From Amycolatopsis australiensis (GTDB lineage: Bacteria > Actinomycetota > Actinomycetes > Mycobacteriales > Pseudonocardiaceae), in the NCBI RefSeq assembly GCF_900119165.1, contig NZ_FPJG01000006.1, forward strand, positions 3,658,001 through 3,722,000: a stretch of 64,000 nt of DNA, given 5' to 3'. The notes beneath the pieces are model-generated. The model searched no databases. It was not told the origin of the DNA and worked only from the letters and a program-made list of their open reading frames with translations. Numbering within the stretch: the first letter of the stretch is position 1; each line of letters begins with the position of its first letter. The translations under genes were made by a program, and so were the position numbers. This document shows positions 25,960 through 33,640 of the stretch, piece after piece.

Positions 25960-27159
25960 ATGAACGATGATCTGGCGCGCAGGGTGGGAGACCGGGTGCG
26001 GTTCTACCGCACGGCGGCGCACCAGACCAAGACGGTCGTGGCGGGACTGACCGGCATCACCCCGGACTACCTCTACCAGATCGAGCGCGGCCAAAAGCTG
26101 CCGACGATTGCGGTGCTGGCTCAGCTGGCGGACGTGCTCAGTGTGAAGCCCGGCGATCTGCTCGACGGCCAGCTGGCGACCCGGCCGTCTCGCGCCAACA
26201 GCATCACGGCTGACGCCATCTACCGTGCCATGACCACCCCGCAGCGGCAGGCCGCGAGCCCGGCTGCGGTGCCTGAGTTGAAGACGCAGGTGCAAGCGGC
26301 CTGGCATGCCTGGCAGACCTCACCGCATCGCTACTCCGAACTGACGACCGATCTGCCAGAGCTCATCGCGGCGACCGAAGCCACCATCCGTGAGGCTGCT
26401 GGGCGTCAACAACGCCAGGCGCAGGCGGTGGCAGCTGACCTCTACGGGCTCCTGCGGACGGTGACCAAGCGTGTCGGCCGGGTCGACCTGTCACTGCTGG
26501 CCGCCGACCGGGCGCAACGGGCGGCCGAGCAGGCCGACGACCCGGTGCGCCTGGCCGGAGCCCGCTGGAACCTGACGCAAGTACTCCTGGCCGATGGCCG
26601 CGCGGAAGAGGCCGAAGCCGTGGCCTTGAGCGCGTTGGCTGACCTGCGACCGCTCCTGCAGGCCGACCACCGTGAGGCAGTGGCGCTGTCCGGCGCACTC
26701 CTGCTTATCGCCGCTGTGGCCGCGGTGCGCAACGGCGACGCCTGGATGGGCCGGGACCGACTGCGGCAGGCAGCCCCGCTGGCCGAGCGCACGGGCGACT
26801 GCAACACCTGCTGGACGGCCTTCGGCCCGACCAACGTGGCGATGTACGCGGTGACGGTCGAAGTGGAGTCAGGCGAAGCGGTGGAGGGTCTGCGGCTGGC
26901 GGCTCAGGTGGACCATGAGCGGTCGCCGTCCATTGAGCGGCGCGTGGCCTTCTTGCTCGACCAGGCCAAGGGCTACGTCCAGCGGCGGGACTTCGCTACG
27001 ACACTGGCGCTGCTGGGCACGGCCGAGCAGGATGCGCCGGAAGACGTCCGCTTCCGTCCGGCGGCTCACGCCCTCCTGCGCACGGTCATCGAACGCGGAC
27101 GGCGGACGGAATCGGCCGGGGCGGTGCGCCTGGCGGCCGACATCGGTCTGCCCGTCTAA
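25960..27159 (+). CDS. XRE-family regulator with TPR-like C-terminal region
   Basis: A 399-residue protein. An N-terminal XRE domain (VGDRVRFYRTAAHQTKTVVA, GLTGITPDYLYQIERGQKLP, LAQLADVLSVKPGDLLDG) is followed by helical repeats to the end. AGGAGGG lies 12 bp before the ATG. Its 3' end and the 200 bp beyond are duplicated in inverted orientation at about 24540-24985. It probably controls the downstream small genes (27250-28817) and perhaps the graspetide genes. In actinobacteria such regulators often head accessory islands. Confidence 0.85.
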   Translation: MNDDLARRVGDRVRFYRTAAHQTKTVVAGLTGITPDYLYQIERGQKLPTIAVLAQLADVLSVKPGDLLDGQLATRPSRANSITADAIYRAMTTPQRQAASPAAVPELKTQVQAAWHAWQTSPHRYSELTTDLPELIAATEATIREAAGRQQRQAQAVAADLYGLLRTVTKRVGRVDLSLLAADRAQRAAEQADDPVRLAGARWNLTQVLLADGRAEEAEAVALSALADLRPLLQADHREAVALSGALLLIAAVAAVRNGDAWMGRDRLRQAAPLAERTGDCNTCWTAFGPTNVAMYAVTVEVESGEAVEGLRLAAQVDHERSPSIERRVAFLLDQAKGYVQRRDFATTLALLGTAEQDAPEDVRFRPAAHALLRTVIERGRRTESAGAVRLAADIGLPV

Positions 27160-27160
27160 G

Positions 27161-27200
27161 CCAGTTCGGGCGGAAACCCACCCGAACTGGCAGTTCGGGT
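27161..27200. repeat. 21-bp palindrome copy 2 with an additional half-site
   Basis: CCAGTTCGGG (27161-27170) can pair with CCCGAACTGG (27181-27190), a 10-bp stem with a 10-base loop. ACCCGAACTG (27180-27189) can alternatively pair with CAGTTCGGGT (27191-27200). The two hairpins exclude each other. The element follows the XRE stop and precedes the 27250 gene. Confidence 0.7.
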
Positions 27201-27249
27201 TACTGGCCGGTAGTGGCCATACGTTCGCGTCTGGCATCCCGGCGGCCGG

Positions 27250-27588
27250 TTGACCATCTCAATTCGTGCCTCCGAGGTCACGGGCGAACTCCCGCACGCA
27301 CCACCCGTTCCCCGCGAAGTCCTGGCCGCTGGGGTGCCACCTACCTGTACAAGCCCGGCCATCTTCAAGGCGGTACTTCCCATGGTCCAGTCTGGCTCAC
27401 CCGGGTCGGCGACGGCGGCGCCTGCGGTGCTGGCCTCGCTCGAACCGCTCCAGCTGTATGCCCTGCTCCACGTATATCTCGTGACACACAGGCCGTCCCG
27501 GCTGCACCCCGGCCGGTGCGCGATGTGCCGCGTGCCCTGGCCGTGCCCGAAGGTGCGCCTGGCCGCCCGGCTGCGGGACGGGTTCTAA
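27250..27588 (+). CDS. Conserved small hypothetical protein with CxxC motif
   Basis: 112 residues starting at a TTG. The start region (RASEVTGELPHAPP) is preserved in the inverted duplicate near 24600, supporting this frame. The C-terminal half (LQLYALLHVYLVTHRPSRLH) ends in CAMCRVPWPC, a possible metal-binding or redox pair of C-x-x-C. Its stop overlaps the next start by one base. Function unknown. Confidence 0.55.
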   Translation: MTISIRASEVTGELPHAPPVPREVLAAGVPPTCTSPAIFKAVLPMVQSGSPGSATAAPAVLASLEPLQLYALLHVYLVTHRPSRLHPGRCAMCRVPWPCPKVRLAARLRDGF

Positions 27589-27959
27589 TGACGGCCTCGG
27601 TGCTCATGCCAGCTCCCGCGACGGCGCAGCCGGCACCGGTGACCCAGCTGGCTTACGGCTACATGCGGGTTCCGGCCCATGTGCCTGACCACAAGGTGCG
27701 GGGGCTGGAGCGGGCTGTCGTCCGGTATGCGCGGAGCCTGGGCCTGGACTTCGTGTCGTTCTTCTTCGAGTTCCACTGCGGGGCGCGCGAGGGCTTCGAC
27801 GAGCTGGTGACCGAACTGGTGCGCACGGGCGCCCGGCACGTGGTGGTGCCGAGCCTGCGGCACCTGGCGCTCAATGTCCGGCTACAGGACCTCATGCAAG
27901 AGCGGCTGGAGCAAGACGCCGGAGCGCAGGTCCACGCCATGCGCCACCGGACGGAGTAG
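27588..27959 (+). CDS. Serine-recombinase-like domain protein lacking the catalytic serine
   Basis: A 123-residue protein. After 22 residues it reads AYGYMRVPAHVPDHKVRGLE, then GLDFVSFFFEF, REGFDELVTELVRTGARHVV and VPSLRHLAL. This is the fold pattern of the resolvase N-terminal domain (G-Y-x-R-V-S at the nucleophile; later R-x-x-F-x-x-L and L-x-R-L). The nucleophilic Ser is replaced by Pro (YMRVPA) and the DNA-binding tail is missing. It is therefore probably not a recombinase but a repurposed, inactive domain. It is translationally coupled to the genes on both sides. Confidence 0.6.
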   Translation: MTASVLMPAPATAQPAPVTQLAYGYMRVPAHVPDHKVRGLERAVVRYARSLGLDFVSFFFEFHCGAREGFDELVTELVRTGARHVVVPSLRHLALNVRLQDLMQERLEQDAGAQVHAMRHRTE

Positions 27960-27963
27960 CCCC

Positions 27964-28383
27964 GTGGACAAGGAGACTGCCGAACTGGTGCGGGCACTGG
28001 CCGGAGTCACCAGGCGCGTACCCCGGTTCACGAGCGAGCTCTTGACTGGCACGCTGCCGCCGGAGCGGGAGCGGACGTTCGCCGCCCTCCTGATGGACCT
28101 GGCCGACGTCCTGGTGACCCATGCCAGCACCCGGGAAGCCCCGGCCGCGCCCGTCAGCCTGGCCGACCGCGTGGGCGTCACCGGCCGCCAGCTGGTGGGG
28201 GTCAGTGCCCGGCTCCGCACCGGCACGGCCACGGGAAACCAGCTCCGCGAGGCGGCCCGGCTGCTCGAAGCCCTGGTCGAGGTGCTTGATCTGTATGCCG
28301 ACAAGCTCGACGGCCCGCCGGCCGCTGCGGAGCGGCCCGACCTGCCGGAGCCACCGAACCCTGAGCCACCGCCGGAGCCGTGA
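27964..28383 (+). CDS. Hypothetical helical protein
   Basis: 139 residues, mostly alpha-helical (LADRVGVTGRQLVGVSARLR, AARLLEALVEVLDLYADKLD) with a proline/glutamate-rich tail. The GTG at 27964 follows the previous stop by four bases with a GGAG upstream. Its TGA overlaps the next GTG. Part of a run of four small coupled genes; function unknown. Confidence 0.55.
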   Translation: MDKETAELVRALAGVTRRVPRFTSELLTGTLPPERERTFAALLMDLADVLVTHASTREAPAAPVSLADRVGVTGRQLVGVSARLRTGTATGNQLREAARLLEALVEVLDLYADKLDGPPAAAERPDLPEPPNPEPPPEP

Positions 28384-28817
28384 GCGGTGGCGTGGTCTGC
28401 GTGCTGGTCGTCCTGGCCGTTCCAGTGGTGGCGGCCGTCGCCTTAAGCCTGGCGGACTACCGCTACAACCGGCGCGTACGGGCTCTGCCCAGCCGCACCG
28501 TGGCGGGTATCCAGGCCCGAGTAGCCCGTGAGCGCGCCGAAGCTGAAGCGGCCAACGCCTCCACCGAAGTCCTTCCCCGGATTCAGCCGACGCCTGCCGA
28601 CCAGCCCACCCAGCTGCTGCCCCGGGTGCTGCCGAAGCGTCCCCGGCGCTACGTCAGCTCTCAGCGCGGGCCGCGTCCACCGGCCCGGTTCGCGGCACCG
28701 GACCCCGCCCTCATGCAGCGCGTGCTCGAGGTCCTGCGCCAGCTGCCGGAAGAGCCACCCGCACGGCCATCCCGCTGGCCAGGCTCCGACCCGGACACCG
28801 AAAGCCCTCCGGCTTGA
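28380..28817 (+). CDS. Small membrane-anchored protein
   Basis: 145 residues: one N-terminal transmembrane helix (VVCVLVVLAVPVVAAVALSL), then a charged, proline-rich cytoplasmic domain ending in an ALMQRVLEVLRQLPEEPPAR helix. It is GTGA-coupled to the gene before it. Its last codons overlap the truncated 5' end of the ATP-grasp gene in another frame, so the join between these two lies at about 28810. Confidence 0.5.
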   Translation: MSGGVVCVLVVLAVPVVAAVALSLADYRYNRRVRALPSRTVAGIQARVARERAEAEAANASTEVLPRIQPTPADQPTQLLPRVLPKRPRRYVSSQRGPRPPARFAAPDPALMQRVLEVLRQLPEEPPARPSRWPGSDPDTESPPA

Positions 28818-29642
28818 ACAATCAGGCCGGAACGGCACCTGGCACGGCGAAATTCGCAGTGTGGACCGCGTCGTCGACCTCGGCGACATCCGCAGCGTCT
28901 ACGTCCGCCGACCGACCATGTTCAAGTTCCCGGACTCAATGACTGACGCGGAGCAGCGGTTCGCGGGTCGGGAAGCCCGCCGAGGTCTCGGCGGGCTTCT
29001 CCTGAGCCTGCCGTGCTCGTGGGTCAACCACCCATCTCGGGCGGCGGACGCCGAGTACAAACCGCTGCAGCTGCAGGCCGCTGCTGCGTGCGGGCTGTCC
29101 GTGCCGCGCACCGTCATCACCAACGCCCCGGAGCATGCCGCCGAGTACCGTGCCTACCTTGGTTCCTCGGTCGTGTACAAGGCCCTGGCGTCGGCGACGG
29201 TCGCCGATGGTGACCGGGTGGCCTTCATCCCCACGACCGAGGTAGCGACCTCGGACATGGCCGACCTGCGCGTCGCGCTGACCGCGCACCAGTTTCAAGC
29301 GCGCGTGCCGAAAGTCCGCGACGTCCGGGCAACCGTGGTTGGCAGCCAGGTGTTCGCCGCCAACATCCTGTCACCCGATGGGGGCGCGGTCGACTGGCGC
29401 ACGAACTATGCCGCGCTTCGCTACGAACCGGTGATCTCCCGGGCGAGGTCGAAGCCGCCTTGCTCGCGCTGCTGGACCGGCTCGGCCTGGTCTTCGCGGC
29501 GGCCGACTTCGTCGTCACGGCCGACGGCTAGCACCACTTTGTCGACCTGAACCCGAGCGGGCAGTGGGGTTGGATTCAGGAGGCGACCGGGCTTCCCATC
29601 GCCGCCGCCTTCGCCACGCACCTGACAGGAGAAGCCCCATGA
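28810..29642 (+). pseudogene. tgmB: ATP-grasp graspetide maturase (TgmB-like), truncated and interrupted
   Basis: Reads as the ATP-grasp enzyme that installs ester/amide crosslinks in graspetides: RSVYVRRPTMFKFPDSM, EQRFAGREARRGLGGLL, CSWVNHPSRAADAEYKPLQL, AAAACGLSVPRTVITN, VVYKAL, and later LDRLGLVFAAADFVVTADG and HHFVDLNPSGQWGWIQEATG (metal-binding D-x-N-P-x-G-x-W). Defects: the first 50 or so residues are missing, a one-base shift occurs near 29433-29440, and an in-frame TAG at 29529-29531 sits in a GCTAGC hexamer. The stop overlaps the methyltransferase start by ATGA. No precursor peptide gene is visible upstream. Confidence 0.85.
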
Positions 29643-30814
29643 CCCGTCTCGGCAGCCACCTGGAGCGCTTGGCCGGCGACCTTAACCACGCCTTGGTCGA
29701 GCAGTTGGTCGACAAGCGAGCGCTGACCACGCCTGGGTGGCGAGCGGCGTTCGAGGCTCTGCCGCGGCACTTGTTCGCGCCGCGCTTCACCTTGCCGGAC
29801 AACCTGGGCGGCGAGTCTCACGATGCTGCCGACCGCGGGCGGCAAGAGGACTGGCTGCGCGCGGTCTACCAGGATGAGGCCCTGCTTACCGACTTCGATG
29901 AGCGAGGCATCCTCGTCAGCTCCTGTTCCGCCCCGACGGTGGTGGCCACCATGCTGGAGCAAAGCGGGGCGACCGAAGGCGACTCCGTGCTGGAGATCGG
30001 CACCGGCACCGGGTGGACTGCGGCCTTACTCTCGCGTCGGCTGGGGTCTGATGCGGTGACTTCGGTCGAGGTCAACCCGGCGTATGTCGCCCAGGCCCGG
30101 CAGCGGCTGGACGACCTCGGCCTGGCCCCGACGCTGGCCGTAGCGGACGGGTACCTCGGCTATCCGCAGCGCGCGCCGTATGACCGGATCATCGCTACCG
30201 CCTCGCTGCGGCGAGTGCCTCCGGCCTGGCTCGGACAGGTCCGGCCCGGCGGGACCATCCTCACCGACCTCCGTGGGGCATTCGCGGGCAACCTGGCCCG
30301 CCTGACGGTCGGCGACGACCAGTCCGCCCACGGCGAGTTCCTGCCCACGAGGCTCACCTTCATGCCGCTACGAAGCCCCGAACAGCCGTTCCTTCTACAG
30401 CCGGAACTGTCCAGCCGGGCTGTCCACCAAGCCGGCGAATCCCGCTTCACCCGGCTGGCGCCGACCGTGCTGCGGGAGCGCGGGCGCGTGTTCGCGTTCT
30501 TCGCCCAACTGGCGATGCCCGGCACCGAATCCGGCTACGTCAAGGTCGAAGGCGGCACGATGTACTTCTGCCTGACCGACCCGGGCACCGGGGCGTGGGC
30601 ACGTGCCGACGCCACTCTGGGTGATCCGGCTGCTGACCGCCAGGTGACGCAAGGCGGCGACCGGCGCTTGTGGGATGAGCTGGAGGCCGCCCACATGCAG
30701 TGGCTCCAGCTCGGCCAGCCGCGGCCGGAGGACTTGAGTATCGTGGTCACCCCGGACGGCGAGCAGGTCGTAGCTCATCCGGCGACGGACACGCGGTGGT
30801 CGCTTCCGCTGTAG
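29639..30814 (+). CDS. PIMT-like O-methyltransferase of the graspetide type
   Basis: A 391-residue protein. Motif I is DSVLEIGTGTGWTAALLSRR, and SSCSAPTVVATMLEQ precedes it as in protein-L-isoaspartyl methyltransferases. The N-terminal helix LEQLVDKRALTTPGWRAAFE and PRHLFAPRFTLP are typical of the PIMT homologues paired with ATP-grasp maturases, which methylate an Asp of the peptide and lead to aspartimide. It is coupled to the broken maturase by ATGA. The gene looks intact, so an orphan role or action with a maturase elsewhere is possible. Confidence 0.85.
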   Translation: MTRLGSHLERLAGDLNHALVEQLVDKRALTTPGWRAAFEALPRHLFAPRFTLPDNLGGESHDAADRGRQEDWLRAVYQDEALLTDFDERGILVSSCSAPTVVATMLEQSGATEGDSVLEIGTGTGWTAALLSRRLGSDAVTSVEVNPAYVAQARQRLDDLGLAPTLAVADGYLGYPQRAPYDRIIATASLRRVPPAWLGQVRPGGTILTDLRGAFAGNLARLTVGDDQSAHGEFLPTRLTFMPLRSPEQPFLLQPELSSRAVHQAGESRFTRLAPTVLRERGRVFAFFAQLAMPGTESGYVKVEGGTMYFCLTDPGTGAWARADATLGDPAADRQVTQGGDRRLWDELEAAHMQWLQLGQPRPEDLSIVVTPDGEQVVAHPATDTRWSLPL

Positions 30815-30944
30815 GAGCCAACCATTTGATCTCTGGTCGAGGGCACGTTCGCCGACGACACAAGCTGTACGAACGGGCCGCGGAACGACTCGCGCGGTGG
30901 CGCGTGCTACCTCGCGCCGCAGTGGCTCGCGGTGTCGGGTTGAG

Positions 30945-31195
30945 CTGGAGCGCGAACCCGGCGGAGCAGGCGTTCTGGGCCCGGATCGGCGCTCCGCGCG
31001 TGCCGGCGAGTCCGTGCTCTCACCAGGAGGCCGCCGGGCTGCGCATCGAACCCCGCTGGCCGAAATGGTGGTGACACTCGGCTGCGGCCGCCCGCGGCCG
31101 CAGCTCCGCCTGGACCGCGAACCCCGCTGCCGAGCGGGACGGCGCGTTCTGGCCCGGGTCGGCTCCCCGCGCGCCCGCGGCACGCCCGTGCTCGC
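30945..31195. repeat. Degenerate tandem repeat of about 160 bp
   Basis: The stretch around 30951-31025 (GCGAACCCGGCGGAGC, TTCTGGGCCCGG, GCTCCGCGCG, CCGTGCTCTCACCA) recurs in diverged form at 31118-31195 (GCGAACCCCGCTGCCGAGC, TTCTGGCCCGG, CTCCCCGCGCG, CCGTGCTCGCACCA). It may be decayed coding sequence of the methyltransferase whose C-terminus follows. Confidence 0.4.
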
Positions 31196-31199
31196 ACCA

Positions 31200-31293
31200 C
31201 CTCGCCCCGACGAACCCGGCGGAGTTCCAGCAGATCGGCAACGCGATCCCGCCGGTCCTGGCCCGCGCTGTTCTCGCGGAGGCGAACACGTAG
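31200..31293 (+). pseudogene. C5 DNA methyltransferase, C-terminal fragment
   Basis: TNPAEFQQIGNAIPPVLARA followed by VLAEANT and TAG at 31291-31293. Q-I-G-N-A-x-P-P is motif X, the conserved end of cytosine-5 DNA methyltransferases. No earlier motifs can be read upstream. An N-terminal piece of the same kind of enzyme lies downstream at 31802. Confidence 0.6.
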
Positions 31294-31373
31294 CGGGCTT
31301 GAGGGCCCCCGCGCCGCCAGCAGCGCGGGGGCCGCTCGTCCGTAGCGCCAGGACAGAAGGCCTCAGCGAAGGA

Positions 31374-31646
31374 TTACTGACTGCACTCCTGCTGCGGCAC
31401 CGCCTCGGAAAGGATGGGGATGTCCTGCACGGTGACGCTGGCGAGGAAATCGACGGCGACGTCGACGTCCTGGATAGCTGTACAAACGAGGCCGCCTTGC
31501 GCGCGCTGCAACTGGGAACTCGGGTGCCCAGCCCATCCCGCGGTGGACGATGTCTCCGCGGGTGCAGCAGCGGCGATGCCGGGGCCGGCGAGCAGGGCCA
31601 CGGTGGTCAACCCCGCGGCCGCGGCCGTGGCGAGTGTGCGTCGCAT
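31374..31646 (-). CDS. Small secreted protein resembling rodlins
   Basis: 90 residues with a clear signal peptide (basic start, TVALLAGPGIAAAAPA). The mature C-terminal half LVCTAIQDVDVAVDFLASVT, VQDIPILSEAVPQQECSQ, has two Cys bracketing V-x-D-V-x-V and Q-D-I-x-x-L, the arrangement found in Streptomyces rodlins (RdlA/RdlB), which form the rodlet layer on spores with chaplins. It is shorter than RdlA and alone here. AAAGGGG precedes the ATG at 31646. Rodlin kinship is inferred from this motif order. Confidence 0.6.
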   Translation of the reverse strand: MRRTLATAAAAGLTTVALLAGPGIAAAAPAETSSTAGWAGHPSSQLQRAQGGLVCTAIQDVDVAVDFLASVTVQDIPILSEAVPQQECSQ

Positions 31647-31801
31647 GTTAGGTCCCCTTTCTCGTTGTTGCTGGTCAACGGGCCGGGTAGCCGCCGGTCG
31701 GCCGAGGTAACACCAGCACCAGTCGATCACCTGAAAGGGGACGGGAGCCTCGCGCAGGTCACGGCCTGAGCAGGACGGAAAGTCTCGCAGACCTCCCGGG
31801 A

Positions 31802-32267
31802 ATGCCTGACTTTCACAGCGAAGAACCCCACGCCACCGACGTCTTCGGTGGCGCCGGAGGATGGGAACGTACCAGTCCGGCAGCTCGGCCTCGCCGCGCT
31901 CGGCGTCGAACGGGATGCCGCTGCGTGCATGACGCGCCGAGCGGCCGGGCTCCTCACGGTCGAGGGCGACGTCCGCGACTTTCATCCGCTCGACTTCGAC
32001 CGCGTTCCGGGCTTCATCGCGTCCCCGCCGTGCCAGACCTTCTCAGCGGCGGGGAAGGGCGCGGGCCGCGCGGCGCTCGACACCGTCTACCAGCTCGCGA
32101 AGACGATGGAGGGCCGCCAGTCCGTCGACTTCTCGGTCTTCTCCGACGAGCGGACCGGGGTGATCCAGCTTCGCTGGGGCACTGCGATATACAGGCAGGT
32201 CGAGCCGTCGCTGTACCCGATCGACCGCCGCAGCCTGCTGCTCGGCCTGCGCATCGGACCCCGATAG
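31802..32267 (+). pseudogene. C5 DNA methyltransferase, N-terminal fragment with frameshift
   Basis: ATDVFGGAGGW (motif I, SAM binding) is followed after a one-base shift near 31865 by LGLAALGVERDAAACMTRRA, GLLTVEGDVRDFHPLDF and FIASPPCQTFSAAGKGAGR, the last containing the catalytic P-P-C-Q of motif IV. Reading continues for about 60 codons without motifs VI-X and stops. The target-recognition domain is missing. With 31200-31293 it shows that a cytosine methyltransferase was broken up here, with the fragments now in C-then-N order. Confidence 0.75.
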
Positions 32268-32800
32268 CCGCGATGGTCATAGCCCGCGCTCACAGGTGGC
32301 GGCGATGCGGGCAGCCTGTGCCGCCGCAATGGCGAGGTGGTTCCCCGAACGGGCGAGATGGCGAAGAGCTGCCGTAGGCGCGAATCGGCCTGTGAAGCGG
32401 CCGGCCCTCGCCCGTTGCGCGAACGCGACGTGTGTGCTGTTCCCCGGGGCCGGACCTCTCGGTCAGGTGAGCGGAAACGTCGGTGTAGCCACAGCTCCAG
32501 CGTCACCTCCGGAGCTTCCATGCGGCCAAACCGGTGAGCACACCCCCTGCACAGTGAGCGGCTATCCGCGTGCCGCCCCAGGTTCGCGCCGCAAATGACG
32601 TTCGCGTCGATGGCAACCGGCCAACACTGTCGACGCCCCTTCACGCATTCGAGTCATCGTCCGAAATCGGCCTTGTGATTATCACTGGACACCCCGCAGC
32701 ATTGAGTAGACGCCGAGGCCGCTGTCCAGAAGACGCGACCGGGCATTCTGAAGATGATTCATAAAATCTACATCCCCCAAAGAAGGTTGACGGTTCAATC
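32268..32800. other. Gene-free stretch upstream of the three-gene cassette
   Basis: About 530 bases. No frame has a plausible product. The last 130 bases become distinctly AT-richer (around ATTCATAAAATCTACATCC, 32758-32776) just before the ATG at 32801, so this is probably the promoter region of the cassette. I cannot place a -10/-35 pair with confidence. Confidence 0.45.
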
Positions 32801-33640
32801 ATGACCAAGGCAGCTTCCGGCACCGACGTCGATCTGATCGAGATCGAGCAGATGCACAACGGGTTCCTGGTTCCCGAGCAGTACGCGGGCGGATACACGG
32901 CCGGCGGGAGCGGATCGGCCAAGAACATATTCCAGACCGGACAGCAAGGCGGCAACGCACTGGCCAACCTGACCGAAGCCGGGCTGCCACCGCGACTGCT
33001 GGAAAAGGCCCGCTCCATCGACCGCGACCTCCAAAGCGCGATCGGCATGGGGTCCGCGTGGCTGCGCAAGAAGGCAGACAAGGAGGGCGAGTCAGCTCTC
33101 TACGACGTCAAAAACCTGACCCACATCTACAGCCACCTCGCCTTCGTGAACTATGGCGGCATCCAGAACGTGGAATACGATGAGACCATCCGTTCGGTCG
33201 ACATCGCCGCGAGTTTCCTGGGTATCCTGATGAACTTCGCGGTCGCGCCATGCCTTGGCCTCGACCGCTTCCGCAAGTTCCTCGGGGGGCTGCAGCAGGG
33301 CTTCAAGGCGCAGATGAAGGACGGCAGGCGAAAGTTCCAGAGTTTCCTGATGGCGCAAACCTACACGTACAACAAAAACCTGGACCAGGTCACCGCGAGG
33401 CTCGATGGGTACCTGATCGACTTCACATCCGAGAGCAAGTTGATCACTACCTCGTGCGCATCTTATGAGAGCATCAAGATCAAGTTCAAATACCAGTTGC
33501 TTCCCGGTGAGTTCAATTACCAGAAATTGGACAAGTCGGAGAACCGCGCAAAATGGAACAAGGTCGTCGACAAGTCGGACAAGGACGACCTGGACAATAT
33601 GGAGAACGGATTCAAAGATGACACCATCGCCAGGAAGTAG
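32801..33640 (+). CDS. Unrecognised protein A of a three-gene cassette
   Basis: 279 residues with no signal peptide. Features: a glycine-rich segment (QYAGGYTAGGSGSAKNIF), an ordered middle (IRSVDIAASFLGILMNFAVA as a hydrophobic helix; FRKFLGGLQQGFKAQMKDGR), and beta-rich sequence near the end (DGYLIDFTSESKLITTSCAS). The C-terminus KSDKDDLDNMENGFKDD matches the end of the third gene (HSDLDDIENMAKGFLRQD). It has more Asn, Lys, Tyr and Phe and lower GC than its neighbours, suggesting transfer. It overlaps the next gene by 23 bp. No function can be assigned. Confidence 0.7.
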   Translation: MTKAASGTDVDLIEIEQMHNGFLVPEQYAGGYTAGGSGSAKNIFQTGQQGGNALANLTEAGLPPRLLEKARSIDRDLQSAIGMGSAWLRKKADKEGESALYDVKNLTHIYSHLAFVNYGGIQNVEYDETIRSVDIAASFLGILMNFAVAPCLGLDRFRKFLGGLQQGFKAQMKDGRRKFQSFLMAQTYTYNKNLDQVTARLDGYLIDFTSESKLITTSCASYESIKIKFKYQLLPGEFNYQKLDKSENRAKWNKVVDKSDKDDLDNMENGFKDDTIARK

